Below, piece after piece: positions 15,761 to 24,636 of a DNA stretch of 64,000 nt; the first letter of the stretch is position 1, and each line of letters starts with the position of its first letter. The notes below the pieces were generated by a model. That model was given only the letters and a program-made list of their open reading frames with translations. It was not told the origin of the DNA and did no database searches. The position numbers and the translations under genes were made by a program. Origin of the DNA: an uncultured Hymenobacter sp. (GTDB lineage Bacteria; Bacteroidota; Bacteroidia; Cytophagales; Hymenobacteraceae); the NCBI GenBank assembly GCA_913776615.1, contig CAJYPK010000004.1, positions 62,001 through 126,000 of the forward strand. Reading direction: 5' to 3'.

Positions 15761-17317
15761 ATGAAAATAAACCTCACTACCAAACTCTTCGCCGGCTTCT
15801 TGCTGCTGCTGGGCCTCTTTGCCGCCGTGGTGGCAATCAACTATCGCCTCGCGGGCCAGGTGCTGCGCAACTCGCAGCGGGTAGAGGCCTCGCAGCGTAC
15901 TTCGGCCGACGGGGCCACGCTGCTGCGCAACATCATCGACATGGAAACCGGGTACCGGGGCTACATGCTACTCGGCAACGAGCAGCTGCTGCAGCCCTAC
16001 TACGCCGGCGAGCGCGACCTGCTGAGCCGCTTCACCATCCTGCGCGACGAGCTGGCCAACGAGCCCGAGCAGCGCCAGCGCATCGATACCACCCAGCATC
16101 GCTACCGCCAGTGGGCTACTTACACCCACTTGATGATCAGCGAGAAGCGCGCCGCCCGCCTGCGCGACCCGCAGCAGCAGGGGCTCATCGGCATGCCCCA
16201 CGCCCAGCTGGCCGAGGGCCTGGCCGGCAAGCAGATTATGGACGCCATTCGCTTCCAGATGGCCAATTTTGACGTAGCGGAAACGGCTAACCGCCAGGCC
16301 CAGCGCCAGCGCCTGACCGACAGCATCTCGCGGGCGCAAACGCTCTCGGGCCTGATCACCGGGCTGGCCCTGATATTCGGGCTGTTCTGGGCGGTGTACA
16401 TTGTGCGGGTGCTGGCGCGCCGCCTGCGCGGCATGATTGCGATGGCCCGCCAGCTGGCCGAGGGCAACTACAAAACGCAGCTCGTAGACCACGAGCACGA
16501 CGAAGTGAGCGAGCTTACCACGGCTCTCAACTCGATGGCCCGCACCATCGATCAGAATATCAGCCAGCTCGAAGGTCGCAACCAGGAGCTGGATCAGTTT
16601 GCCTATGTGGTCTCGCACGACCTCAAAGCGCCGCTGCGGGGCATCGAGAGTGCCTCGCGCTGGATTGAGGAAGACATGGGCAAAGATTCGCTGCCACCCC
16701 ACATCCGCGAGTTTTTGGCCCTGATGCGGCAGCGTGTGCACCGCATGGAAAACCTTATTACTGGTATCTTGGCCCTGGCCCGGGTGGGCAAGGTGGCCGA
16801 GGCCAACGAGGCCGTATTCGTGCGCCAGCTGCTGCGCGAAATCACTGATACTGTGGGCCTGCCCGCCGGTATGCACTTGGAGCTGCCGTTCTTTCTCCCC
16901 ACGCTGCCCACCAACCGCACGCAGCTCCAACAGGTATTTACCAATCTGATTTCCAACGCTATTAAGTACCACGACCACCCTAGCACTGGTACCATTCGCA
17001 TTGGGTGCGAAGACTTGGACGATAACTTCTACCGCTTTTCGGTGCAGGACGACGGCCCCGGCATCGCGGCCGAATACCACGAGCGCATTTTTATCATTTT
17101 CCAAACCTTGGTGGAGCGCGACGCCATTGAAAGCACCGGCGTGGGGCTGGCCATTGTGAAGAAAATAGTGGAGCGCCAGGGTGGTCGCATCTGGGTAGAG
17201 TCGGCCGAGGGTGAAGGAGCTACGTTCTTCTTTACCTGGCCCAAGAAGCCGGCCGACAAGCCCACGGCGGCCAGCGGGCAGGCAGTGCCCGCCGCCCAGT
17301 TGGTGGCCGCCCACTAG
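15761..17317 (+). CDS. CHASE3-HAMP sensor histidine kinase
   Basis: A 518-residue membrane kinase. TM1 is at about 8-30, then a CHASE3 extracytoplasmic domain (NIIDMETGYRGYMLLG), TM2 at about 197-217, a HAMP linker (218-270), HisKA with phospho-acceptor His286 in VVSHDLKAPLRG, and an HATPase domain with N-box NLISNAIKYH, DDGPGIA and GVGLAIVKKIVERQGGRIW. The kinase core resembles phytochrome-type kinases that signal to Rcp1-like regulators, and such a regulator follows at 17395. Preceded by the CZB gene, so the likely path is CZB input, kinase, response regulator. The stimulus is unknown. Confidence 0.95.
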   Translation: MKINLTTKLFAGFLLLLGLFAAVVAINYRLAGQVLRNSQRVEASQRTSADGATLLRNIIDMETGYRGYMLLGNEQLLQPYYAGERDLLSRFTILRDELANEPEQRQRIDTTQHRYRQWATYTHLMISEKRAARLRDPQQQGLIGMPHAQLAEGLAGKQIMDAIRFQMANFDVAETANRQAQRQRLTDSISRAQTLSGLITGLALIFGLFWAVYIVRVLARRLRGMIAMARQLAEGNYKTQLVDHEHDEVSELTTALNSMARTIDQNISQLEGRNQELDQFAYVVSHDLKAPLRGIESASRWIEEDMGKDSLPPHIREFLALMRQRVHRMENLITGILALARVGKVAEANEAVFVRQLLREITDTVGLPAGMHLELPFFLPTLPTNRTQLQQVFTNLISNAIKYHDHPSTGTIRIGCEDLDDNFYRFSVQDDGPGIAAEYHERIFIIFQTLVERDAIESTGVGLAIVKKIVERQGGRIWVESAEGEGATFFFTWPKKPADKPTAASGQAVPAAQLVAAH

Positions 17318-17394
17318 CCAGGCCGCATCCTTTCCCCTCCCATCCCGTTAATCTAGCTGGCCGACCTCGGCCCCGTTTGCTTTCCAACTTTGCC

Positions 17395-17853
17395 ATGTCT
17401 CCCTATTCCTCGCCCGCCTCACCCAGCATCCTTCTCGTTGAAGACGACCAGATGGATGTGATGAACGTGCAGCGCGAGCTTCGTAAGCAAAACATCACGG
17501 TGCCCCTCATTCACGCCCGCAACGGCCGGGAGGCGCTCAACCTGCTGCGCGGCGAAAACGGCGAAACCAAGATTGCCCGCCCCAGCCTGGTGATGCTCGA
17601 TTTGAACATGCCCCGCCTCAATGGTCTGGAGCTACTCAAAATCCTGCGCGCTGATCCTGAGTTTAGCGACCTCAATGTATTCGTTATGACGACCTCGGAT
17701 CTCGACGCCGACCGCTCGGGAGCCAATGATTTAGGTATCAGTGGTTACATCATTAAACCGCTGACCTTCGACTCCTTCGGCGGTGAGGGCGGCGGCACTG
17801 TCGATAGCTTTAGCCTTTTCCTCGACTTGCTGAAGCTGAAAGACCGCAGCTAA
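17395..17853 (+). CDS. Single-domain response regulator, Rcp1-like
   Basis: A 152-residue receiver domain without output domain. The acidic pocket VEDDQMD, phospho-acceptor Asp69 in VMLDLNMPRLNG, the MTTSD switch region and Lys121 in IIKPLTF are present. The loop before the phospho-acceptor (RGENGETKIARPSL) is typical of Rcp1-type regulators paired with phytochrome-like kinases. It is 77 bases after the kinase gene and probably accepts phosphate from it. Downstream targets would be protein partners, as there is no DNA-binding domain. The start at 17395 gives a normal N-terminus. Converges on rnhB with 10 bases between. Confidence 0.94.
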   Translation: MSPYSSPASPSILLVEDDQMDVMNVQRELRKQNITVPLIHARNGREALNLLRGENGETKIARPSLVMLDLNMPRLNGLELLKILRADPEFSDLNVFVMTTSDLDADRSGANDLGISGYIIKPLTFDSFGGEGGGTVDSFSLFLDLLKLKDRS

Positions 17854-17863
17854 GAACTACCAA

Positions 17864-18439
17864 CTACAGCAGCCGAAAACTCAGACGGTGGTGCGGCGAC
17901 GGGCCATATTCCCGGATGGCTGCCCGGTGCGTAGCCGTGGGGTAACCGGCATTCTGGTGCCAGCCGTACTGCGGGTACTCCTGGGCCAGGGCTAGCATGT
18001 GCTCGTCGCGAAACGTTTTGGCCAGAATAGATGCTGCCGCGATGTGGCGGTACCGACCATCGCCTCCCACCGCGCACGTGTGCGCCACCGCCGGGTAGGG
18101 CTTAAAGCGATTTCCATCAACGAGTAGATGCCCTGGCGGTATCGCCAGGGCGGCCACCGCCCGGTGCATGGCGAGGTAGCTGGCTTGGGCAATGTTGAGG
18201 GCCGCAATTTCGGCCGTGTCGGCCGTACCGACGGCCCAGGCCACGGCCTCGGTGCAGATAAGGCCGCGCAGCACTTCGCGGCGACGAGCCGTCAACTGCT
18301 TGGAATCGTTGAGAAACTGCGGCTCGAAATCGGGCGGAAGAATAACGGCGGCGGCAAATACGGGGCCAGCCAGGCAGCCCCGGCCGGCTTCGTCGAGGCC
18401 CGCCTCGTGGGGATGGCCAGTGTGGGTAGCGAGTAGCAT
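17864..18439 (-). CDS. rnhB: Ribonuclease HII
   Basis: A 191-residue enzyme that cuts RNA in RNA-DNA hybrids and starts removal of misincorporated ribonucleotides. The active-site acids are visible: Asp16 and Glu17 in AGLDEAGRGCLAGPV, Asp in LLVDGNRF and Asp in KTFRDEHM. Length and motif order are normal for RNase HII. The C-terminal YGPSPHHRLSF is also typical. ATG at 18439 gives a short N-terminus before the first catalytic motif. Convergent with the response regulator and downstream of a GT2 gene on the same strand. Confidence 0.96.
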   Translation of the reverse strand: MLLATHTGHPHEAGLDEAGRGCLAGPVFAAAVILPPDFEPQFLNDSKQLTARRREVLRGLICTEAVAWAVGTADTAEIAALNIAQASYLAMHRAVAALAIPPGHLLVDGNRFKPYPAVAHTCAVGGDGRYRHIAAASILAKTFRDEHMLALAQEYPQYGWHQNAGYPTATHRAAIREYGPSPHHRLSFRLL

Positions 18440-18446
18440 AAAGAAG

Positions 18447-18475
18447 CAACGAGCAGGCTAAGAACCCGCTCGTTG
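18447..18475 (-). terminator. Weak hairpin after the GT2 gene
   Basis: CAACGAGC (18447-18454) pairs with GCTCGTTG (18468-18475). On the minus strand only a short T-rich tail follows, so it is a weak terminator candidate. Confidence 0.4.
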
Positions 18476-18485
18476 GAATGCAAAA

Positions 18486-19421
18486 CTATTGCTGCGCTCC
18501 CGGCTCCCGCTTGAGCGCGGCGGGCCGGATGGACGCCATCATGGGTGCTCCTTGCGCCAGAAACCGGGCCAGCTGCAAATACTGCCGGCCCCGGCGGGCG
18601 CGCAAAATCAGCTTTACCACGAACAGCCACCGCACAGCCTGCGCGTGCAGCGGACTGAAGTTTTTGCGCAGGAAATAAGCCAGCGAGATATAAAACTCCC
18701 GCAACAGGCCGTAGCTGGGCGTACTGCTACGCCCCCCCAGGTGCACAAACTCCGAGGCGGGGGCTACTACCACCTGGCGACCGGCTGCCCACACTTGCCA
18801 GGCCAGATCCTCTTCCTCGCAATACAAAAAATACGCCTCATCCAGCCCTCCGACTCGGGCAAACAGCGCCGCGTCGGCAAACATGGCCGCCCCGGTTACC
18901 AGGTCAGCCGGGTAGGGTTGGCGGGCGGCCTGCGGCGGGCGCGGCGGGTGGTACCCCAGCCCCAGGGCCCGGCACAGGGCGCGGCCCAGCAGCTTATCGG
19001 CCAGGGTTGGGAAGAAGCCATAGCTTTCCAGCCATTCGCCCTCGGCGCCAAACATCTGGGGAGCCGCCAGTCCGATTTCGGGGCGCGCTTGCAGGAGGGC
19101 GGCCAATTCCGTCAGGCAATCGGTACGCAGCAGGGTGTCGTTGTTGAGCAGGAAAACGTAGTCGGGCAGCCCCGCGGCCGTTGCGGTGCGGAAGCCCAGC
19201 ATATTGCCCCCGGCAAAACCCAGGTTAACTGCGGAGTAGCACAACTCTACCTCGGGGTAATCTGCCAGGGCCTGGAGCTGCGCCCGGTCGGCTTCCGCCG
19301 AGGCATTATCCACCACGATAACCTTATAGGCCGTAGTAGGCCGGGTGTGCTGGCGTAGCGACTCTACGCACGCCAGGGTGTGGTGGGCAGAGTTATAGTT
19401 AACCAATACGACTAAGATCAT
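18486..19421 (-). CDS. Family 2 glycosyltransferase, rhamnosyltransferase-like
   Basis: A 311-residue GT-A enzyme. VVLVNYNSAHHTLACVESL is the nucleotide-sugar binding start, LNNDTLLR the acidic DxD-like site and YFLYCEEEDLAWQVWAAG the typical catalytic-base region of RfbN/WbbL-like rhamnosyltransferases. Such enzymes add a sugar to O-antigen or related surface glycans at the cytoplasmic face. MILVVLV at 19421 is preferred to a Met seven codons upstream. It stands alone, but more polysaccharide genes occur within 10 kb. The acceptor and donor are unknown. Confidence 0.9.
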   Translation of the reverse strand: MILVVLVNYNSAHHTLACVESLRQHTRPTTAYKVIVVDNASAEADRAQLQALADYPEVELCYSAVNLGFAGGNMLGFRTATAAGLPDYVFLLNNDTLLRTDCLTELAALLQARPEIGLAAPQMFGAEGEWLESYGFFPTLADKLLGRALCRALGLGYHPPRPPQAARQPYPADLVTGAAMFADAALFARVGGLDEAYFLYCEEEDLAWQVWAAGRQVVVAPASEFVHLGGRSSTPSYGLLREFYISLAYFLRKNFSPLHAQAVRWLFVVKLILRARRGRQYLQLARFLAQGAPMMASIRPAALKREPGAQQ

Positions 19422-19483
19422 AGCGGGCGGGCCGGACGGCAAAAGTCGTCCGACCTACTACGAAGGTAGCGCTGGCCACTGCC

Positions 19484-21097
19484 TCAGAATTGGACAGCCT
19501 GTAAGAAGAACACCTGTCGCTCGGCCCCGCGCTCTACTTTGATGCGCTGGAAACCACTGGCTACAAATTCATTAGTTTTCCAGGGCATGAGCTCGGGCTG
19601 CCGCACCTCCAGCACTTTCTCGACCTGCTTGGTAGCGCTGGTAAGCAGCTCGACCTTCGCATCGTTAGGGGCCGGCTCGCTCTGGCTGATCCGCTTGTAG
19701 TGCAGTTCATTGTCGAGCAGGTAAGCCAGTACCAGGCTGCCGTCGGCCAGGGCCAGGGGCTGCACGGCTTCTTCCAACGCGGTGCGCACCAAGCCGGAAC
19801 CCACCACGAAGGTATTGTCCCACAGCAGATTACCTCGCTTATCGAACCCACACACCACGGCCTGGGTGGTGCGAAAGCCTACAAAATTGCGGTTTGAGGC
19901 GTAATTCATGTACGGGTTGTAGCCCCCGCCGTAGGAATTAAACGAGTTGCGCCCCGTTACCGAGTACGGGCTCATGGGCAGGCCATTGCCGTAAGCGGAA
20001 TAGTTGTACTGCGGCGTGTACACCTCCCCCACCAGCGTATATCCCCCGTCGGGCTGGGGTAATAGCTCGTGCAGCAGCATGTGATAATGCCAGTGCACGG
20101 GGCTGGCCTCCCGCGCCTCCCGCCGGGCGCTGCGGTCGCGCAGCCGCGCCTCGCGGGAGGGCTTGAGGTAGTCGAAGAAATGCCGAAAGCGCTTGAAATC
20201 ATAAAAGCGCAGGGCCGGGCGAGCGTTGGCGGCGGTGGCCGAGCGCGCAGTCAGGTCGGTGGCAAACAGTCCTTGCGCGTAACGCAAATCGCGCAGGCCG
20301 TACGTACCGGCCAGCAGGCGGGTGGTAGTATCGCCCGGCGGGCTGAGTTGGGCCGTGAGCAGGCTGCGCTCACTTTCAGCCTGCACAAACTCCGAGTTGA
20401 GCAATTGGCCATGCACGGCCGAAAGACGCTTGAGCTGGAGGCGCTGCTTGCGCCCGTTGGTCTGGCTGAGCACAAACTCGGCGTGGCCGGTAGGCCGGTC
20501 GGCCACGCTGGTCAGTTCCGTATCGAGGGGTTCGTAGAGCGCGGGCACGAATTGAAACTGCCCGTTGGCTACGTCCATGAGCAGCACCGTCTGGTGCTGC
20601 TGGTCGTTGAGCGTCACGTTGGCCAGTAGCCGGCCGGCCATTGCCTTGAGCGATACTACTTCGCGACAAAGCTTGGTATCGAAGGGTTGCAGGCGGATTT
20701 GCCCCTCGCGGGCATCGTAGGCCACGGCCAGCAGGCGGCCCGTTTTGTCGGGCGCGCGGAACAAGGCGTACACGATGCCCGGCTCGGCGCACAGGCGCTG
20801 AAGCTCGAACTCGCTGGGAATCTCCACCGGCACTTCGCGGCGCAGGTGCAAGTTGGCCCCATAGTGCTGAAACACGTAGCGCGGAGTGCGTGCGCCCGCC
20901 TTCTCGTGCCGGATAAGCAACACCACGGCCGTATCGGCGGGCAGCGCCTGCACCTGCACCTCGTCGGTATCGGGATCGAGCAGCAGCTCGGTGCGCGCTA
21001 CCTGACGGGGCGCATCGGCGGGCGGCGGAGTAAGCGCACGCTGCGCACACAGCCCGAGGGGCAGCAGGCAGCACCAAAAAGCGAAGAAGTGTTTCAT
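19484..21097 (-). CDS. Secreted protein of unknown function
   Basis: A 537-residue protein with signal peptide MKHFFAFWCCLLPLGLCAQ. I do not recognise a family. Repeated beta-strand-like stretches (for example TVLLMDVANGQF, RLLAVAYDAREGQI, SLVLAYLLDNELHYKR) and scattered D/N-G turns suggest a beta-propeller-like fold. A Tyr/Asn/Gly-rich loop lies at about 375-410 (NSYGGGYNPYMNYASN). There is no lipobox and no type IX C-terminal sorting signal that I can see. Similar proteins occur in Hymenobacter-type genomes as hypothetical proteins. Flanked by the GT2 and EVE genes on the same strand. Confidence 0.75.
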   Translation of the reverse strand: MKHFFAFWCCLLPLGLCAQRALTPPPADAPRQVARTELLLDPDTDEVQVQALPADTAVVLLIRHEKAGARTPRYVFQHYGANLHLRREVPVEIPSEFELQRLCAEPGIVYALFRAPDKTGRLLAVAYDAREGQIRLQPFDTKLCREVVSLKAMAGRLLANVTLNDQQHQTVLLMDVANGQFQFVPALYEPLDTELTSVADRPTGHAEFVLSQTNGRKQRLQLKRLSAVHGQLLNSEFVQAESERSLLTAQLSPPGDTTTRLLAGTYGLRDLRYAQGLFATDLTARSATAANARPALRFYDFKRFRHFFDYLKPSREARLRDRSARREAREASPVHWHYHMLLHELLPQPDGGYTLVGEVYTPQYNYSAYGNGLPMSPYSVTGRNSFNSYGGGYNPYMNYASNRNFVGFRTTQAVVCGFDKRGNLLWDNTFVVGSGLVRTALEEAVQPLALADGSLVLAYLLDNELHYKRISQSEPAPNDAKVELLTSATKQVEKVLEVRQPELMPWKTNEFVASGFQRIKVERGAERQVFFLQAVQF

Positions 21098-21207
21098 AGC
21101 TGGCTTCGCTACGCAGCCCAGACGCGAATAGTTAGCGGGCCTTCACGAAGATACCTTTTTTTCGCCGCTCTGCCAAGCTCCTTTTTGCCTTTGCAACGCC
21201 CACCCGG

Positions 21208-21618
21208 CTAGCCTTCGGCCAGCGCCAGTATCAGATCAAATTCCTCGGGCCGCACGGGCGTCACCGACAAGCGCGACTGGCGCAACAGCCCCAGTTGGGC
21301 CAGCCGGGGCTCGGCCTTGAGGGCCGCCAGCGATACCGGGCGGGCCAGGGGCGCATGGGGGCGCAGGTGCACGGCTACCCAGGGGCTACCGGCCTCGGCG
21401 GTGGCATCGGGAGCGGCGGCGGCCTGCACCAGGGCCACGCCCACCACCGCCTTCTCACTCACGCTATGATAAAACAGGGCGAGATCGCCGGGCTGCATGG
21501 CTTGCAAATTATTGCGCGCCTGATAATTACGCACACCCGTCCAGTCGGTACCGCCCTCGCGCACAAAGTCAGCCCAGGAATAAGCTTCGGGTTCGGATTT
21601 AACGAGCCAATGATTCAT
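21208..21618 (-). CDS. EVE-domain protein (THYN1-like)
   Basis: A 136-residue single-domain protein. MNHWLVKSEPEAYSWADF and TDWTGVRNYQARNNL are diagnostic of the EVE/PUA-like fold; GDLALFYHS and VGVALV continue it. Human THYN1 and bacterial EVE proteins bind modified bases in DNA or RNA, and some are parts of restriction or RNA-modification systems. No such partner is nearby, so this is probably the housekeeping type. The start at 21618 matches the family; the upstream 21 codons do not look conserved. Confidence 0.94.
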   Translation of the reverse strand: MNHWLVKSEPEAYSWADFVREGGTDWTGVRNYQARNNLQAMQPGDLALFYHSVSEKAVVGVALVQAAAAPDATAEAGSPWVAVHLRPHAPLARPVSLAALKAEPRLAQLGLLRQSRLSVTPVRPEEFDLILALAEG

Positions 21619-22108
21619 ATCGGCAAAGGTCGCCCCAGCAGCGTGCACCGCTGCCGCTTTACGCATTGCCGGGTGTATCATCCTGGGCCACCAGGCAATC
21701 TTTTTGGATTTTAAGCAAATAAAGCATCTGAAAATCTGTAATTTATCTTTTTAATCACTAGTCACACCCAACTATCGGGCACTCGATGCGATCTCCTTCT
21801 TTTCGATCAACCCCACCGTATGCCAGCTACCGTATTGTTACTTTTGCAGTCGAAACCCATCCAGGTTTTTGGTTGCGCCAGGTCGCCTTTTGTGCTTTCA
21901 GCCGGGTGCTACCGCTGGCGGGGTTAGTGTCAGCAAAAAATATTTTTTACTCGTAAGAGGCGGCAATAGACCCGCCGACTAGGAGTTAGTATCTGGCATC
22001 GCTCTATCCTATCCACTTCTCCCTACCCTTCTCAGCTTTGCTCGCTCCTTGATGTCGGGGCAAGCTATTCACTATATCTCGCGCTACCCGTTAGCCGCTA
22101 TTTCCTGA
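21619..22108. other. 490-base intergenic region without a clear gene
   Basis: The stretch is AT-richer than its neighbours. A TAnnTTTG match (TACTTTTG) lies at 21839-21846 on the plus strand, about 260 bases before the O-antigen-ligase-like gene. A 36-codon frame from 21820 is not convincing. GGCGG...CCGCC hairpins near 21959-21978 are short. No RNA gene is recognised. Confidence 0.4.
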
Positions 22109-23368
22109 ATGTGGAGTTTTCTTTCCGAGGCAAGAACAAGGCAACTAAGTCTGGCCTGGGGCATCTTAATCATCGTCGGGATTTTTCTCTCGGATTTTAT
22201 CCGGGTATTACCCAGCATTGGCATTGCCGGGCTGTTTCTGACCAGCCTCTGCTATAGTCTTCGGCACCGGCGCATTGCGCAGCGGGCGCGCTGGCCCGAA
22301 CTACTGAGCTTTACGCTGGTTTACCTGTTGCATTTAGTTACTGGCTTGTGGCGCAGCAACCTTGCCGACCCGGTGGTACGGCAAGACTTGGTGCTGCAAT
22401 TGCCTTTCTTGGTGCTACCGCTAGCGTTTTGGCTGCTCCCCGACTGGCGGGCGGCGCACAAACGGGCGCTCTGGCTCGTGCTGATCGGCTGCTGCGTAGT
22501 GGCCGCAACCAGCGCAACGAGCAACTATATACTCAACGCCAAAGAGATTAATCGCACGTACCTGGAATCGCGGGTAATGCCCACCGTGCTCGACCACATC
22601 CGGTTCAGCCTACTGGTGAGCATGGCTACCCTGGCGGGTACCATCTTGGTTTTCAGCCGCGATTTATCACCCTGGGTGCGGCGCATCACGGCAGTATGCG
22701 TAGGGCTGCTATTTCTGTTTCAGCACCTTCTATCGGCCCGGAGTGGCCTGATTACCTTGTACGCGGGTGGTATATTTTGGCTGGGCTGGATGGGCTGGCA
22801 GCAGCGCCGCTGGAAAGAGGTACTGTGGAGTACGCTGCTGATCGCGCTGCTGGCGGCCGGGTCGCTCTTCTGCTTCACCACCTTACGCAATAAAATCGTC
22901 GATACCCTAACCGACTTCAACCAAGTAAAGACGGTCAATGCGGCCAACTATTACTCCGTAACGGCCCGCGTGTACTCGTACGAAGTAGCCTGGGACATTA
23001 TCCGGGCGCATCCGTGGGTCGGCGTTAGTAAAGTCAAGTTGGAAGAGGAAATGGCGAAGCAGTACCAAATTCACTTTCCCCAGATCGAGCGCCCGCATTA
23101 CCTGTTGCCCCACAATCAGTTTTTGTACAATACGGCTGCCTACGGGGCCGTAGGTCTGTTCATTTTTCTGGTCGGCTTTTACTCGCCGCTTTGGGCAGGC
23201 TTGAAACGGCGCAATATTCTGCTGCTCCTCATGTACCTCATCGTGTCACTTTCCTTCCTGGTCGAGTACACGCTGGAAACGCAGATTGGCGTTCTGACGG
23301 GCCTGTTCTTCATTATGCTGGCCGGGGCCCCGGGCCCCCCCGCGACGGCCTCCGATAGCCGGCGCTGA
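22109..23368 (+). CDS. O-antigen ligase-like (Wzy/WaaL type) membrane protein
   Basis: A 419-residue protein with about 10-12 hydrophobic segments and a long periplasmic loop (about 260-345) containing the conserved PHNQFLYNTAAYG motif of the Wzy_C/O-antigen ligase family. The family joins or polymerises lipid-linked glycans at the periplasmic face. Ligase and polymerase cannot be told apart from sequence alone. It is followed 41 bases later by a GT9 gene, which supports a role in LPS or exopolysaccharide. The start at 22109 gives a short cytoplasmic N-terminus before the first membrane segment. Confidence 0.85.
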   Translation: MWSFLSEARTRQLSLAWGILIIVGIFLSDFIRVLPSIGIAGLFLTSLCYSLRHRRIAQRARWPELLSFTLVYLLHLVTGLWRSNLADPVVRQDLVLQLPFLVLPLAFWLLPDWRAAHKRALWLVLIGCCVVAATSATSNYILNAKEINRTYLESRVMPTVLDHIRFSLLVSMATLAGTILVFSRDLSPWVRRITAVCVGLLFLFQHLLSARSGLITLYAGGIFWLGWMGWQQRRWKEVLWSTLLIALLAAGSLFCFTTLRNKIVDTLTDFNQVKTVNAANYYSVTARVYSYEVAWDIIRAHPWVGVSKVKLEEEMAKQYQIHFPQIERPHYLLPHNQFLYNTAAYGAVGLFIFLVGFYSPLWAGLKRRNILLLLMYLIVSLSFLVEYTLETQIGVLTGLFFIMLAGAPGPPATASDSRR

Positions 23369-23395
23369 GGCGGAAGCCCTCTTTGACCGGGCTAG

Positions 23396-23403
23396 TAGCT
23401 TTG
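23396..23403 (+). promoter_or_regulatory. TAnnTTTG -7 box abutting the GT9 gene
   Basis: TAGCTTTG ends 6 bases before the ATG at 23410, the same spacing seen at the CZB gene. A leaderless transcript is possible. Confidence 0.4.
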
Positions 23404-23409
23404 CAGCCT

Positions 23410-24621
23410 ATGCTCCGCTCTTTTTTTGCCCGCCTTCGCCAGCTTAGCCGCCAGTATCGGCAGCCCCGCCGCATTGCCCGGCTCAGCCAGGTCGATGCGG
23501 CGGCGCTGGCTACGCAGGCTCCGCCCAACCCCAGCCGGGTACTGGTGGTACGCAACGACTCCATCGGCGACTACCTGCTGTACCGCCCCTGGCTACGCCA
23601 GCTGAGCGCCGAGCTGCGCCGCCACAACCGGCACATCGTACTCGCGGCTAATGCCCTGTGGGCTCCGCTGGCCCAGGCCTGGGATGGCGATGTGGTGGCG
23701 GAGATAATTCCGGTGAATTTCGGACGCTTTATGCAGGACCTCCCCTACCGCGCCGACGTGGTAGAGCGCCTCGGCCAGCTGGGCGCGGGTGAGGTGCAGT
23801 ACCCCCAGCACGGCCGCGAGCCCGTTGTCGAAAACTTTATTCGCTTTCTGCACGCGCCGGTGCGCGTGGGCCGCCAGGTAGTGCACGCCAACCCAGACCC
23901 GTGGTTTGCGGTACTCGCGGCGGGCTACACGCACCACCTGCCCACTTCCCCGGCGGTGCTGTTTGAGTACGACCGCAACGGCGAATTTTTTGCGGGCTGG
24001 CGGCAACTCGTTGCGGCGGCTGGCGCGGCTTCGCTCGCCACCACCGCGCCGCTGGCCCTGCCGGCTTCCGTACACGAGGCCGGAGAACAGTTAGCGGCCG
24101 GGGGGCCGTACATCGTCCTCTTTCCGGGAGCCAGCGCCCGCCAGAAACGCTGGCCGGCCGAGTATTTTGGGGAGCTGGCCCGGGGGCTACACCAACGCTA
24201 CGGCGCGCACTATCAACTGGTGGTGGCTGGCAGCGCTAGCGATGCCGAATACGTGCCGGCCATCGCGCAGGCGGCCGGCCCAACAGTGCCCCTGCACGAC
24301 CACTGCGGACGCACCGACTTACCGGGACTGGCAGCGCTGATTGCCGGGGCGCGGCTGCTTATCAGCAACGATACCGTGGCCGCGCACTTGGGCGCGCAGG
24401 CCGGCACCCCCACCCTGGTGCTGCTGATGGGCGAAAACTACGGGAAATTTTTTCCCTACCCACCAGCCCTGCTGGGCGCGACCTGCCGCTGTCTATTCCC
24501 GCCCAGCCAGGAGGCGCGCTTTGCGCAGGGCGACTTCAGCCCCCCCGCCCAAGACCCGCTCATCGCCCAAATCGAACCTGACCGAGTGCTGTCCACCGCG
24601 ATCGAGCTTCTTGAAAAGTAA
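23410..24621 (+). CDS. Family 9 glycosyltransferase (heptosyltransferase-like)
   Basis: A 403-residue GT-B enzyme. The N-terminal acceptor-side motif VLVVRNDSIGDYLLYRPWL and the C-terminal donor-side LISNDTVAAHLGAQAGTPTLVL are the GT9 hallmarks. FPGASARQKRWPAEYFGELA is the central donor-binding segment. Family members transfer heptose or related sugars to the LPS core. Here an extra N-terminal stretch of about 45 basic residues (FARLRQLSRQYRQPRRIARL) may associate with the membrane. The ATG at 23410 is favoured over 23383. It follows an O-antigen-ligase-like gene. The sugar is unknown. Confidence 0.9.
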   Translation: MLRSFFARLRQLSRQYRQPRRIARLSQVDAAALATQAPPNPSRVLVVRNDSIGDYLLYRPWLRQLSAELRRHNRHIVLAANALWAPLAQAWDGDVVAEIIPVNFGRFMQDLPYRADVVERLGQLGAGEVQYPQHGREPVVENFIRFLHAPVRVGRQVVHANPDPWFAVLAAGYTHHLPTSPAVLFEYDRNGEFFAGWRQLVAAAGAASLATTAPLALPASVHEAGEQLAAGGPYIVLFPGASARQKRWPAEYFGELARGLHQRYGAHYQLVVAGSASDAEYVPAIAQAAGPTVPLHDHCGRTDLPGLAALIAGARLLISNDTVAAHLGAQAGTPTLVLLMGENYGKFFPYPPALLGATCRCLFPPSQEARFAQGDFSPPAQDPLIAQIEPDRVLSTAIELLEK

Positions 24622-24636
24622 GCATTTACCAATTAT

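Noticed and set aside
15968..17314. 448-residue minus-strand frame
   Set aside because: Antisense to the histidine kinase, whose domains are complete.
21820..21930. 36-codon frame in the 490-base gap
   Set aside because: No conserved feature or terminator, and the TAnnTTTG box lies inside it.
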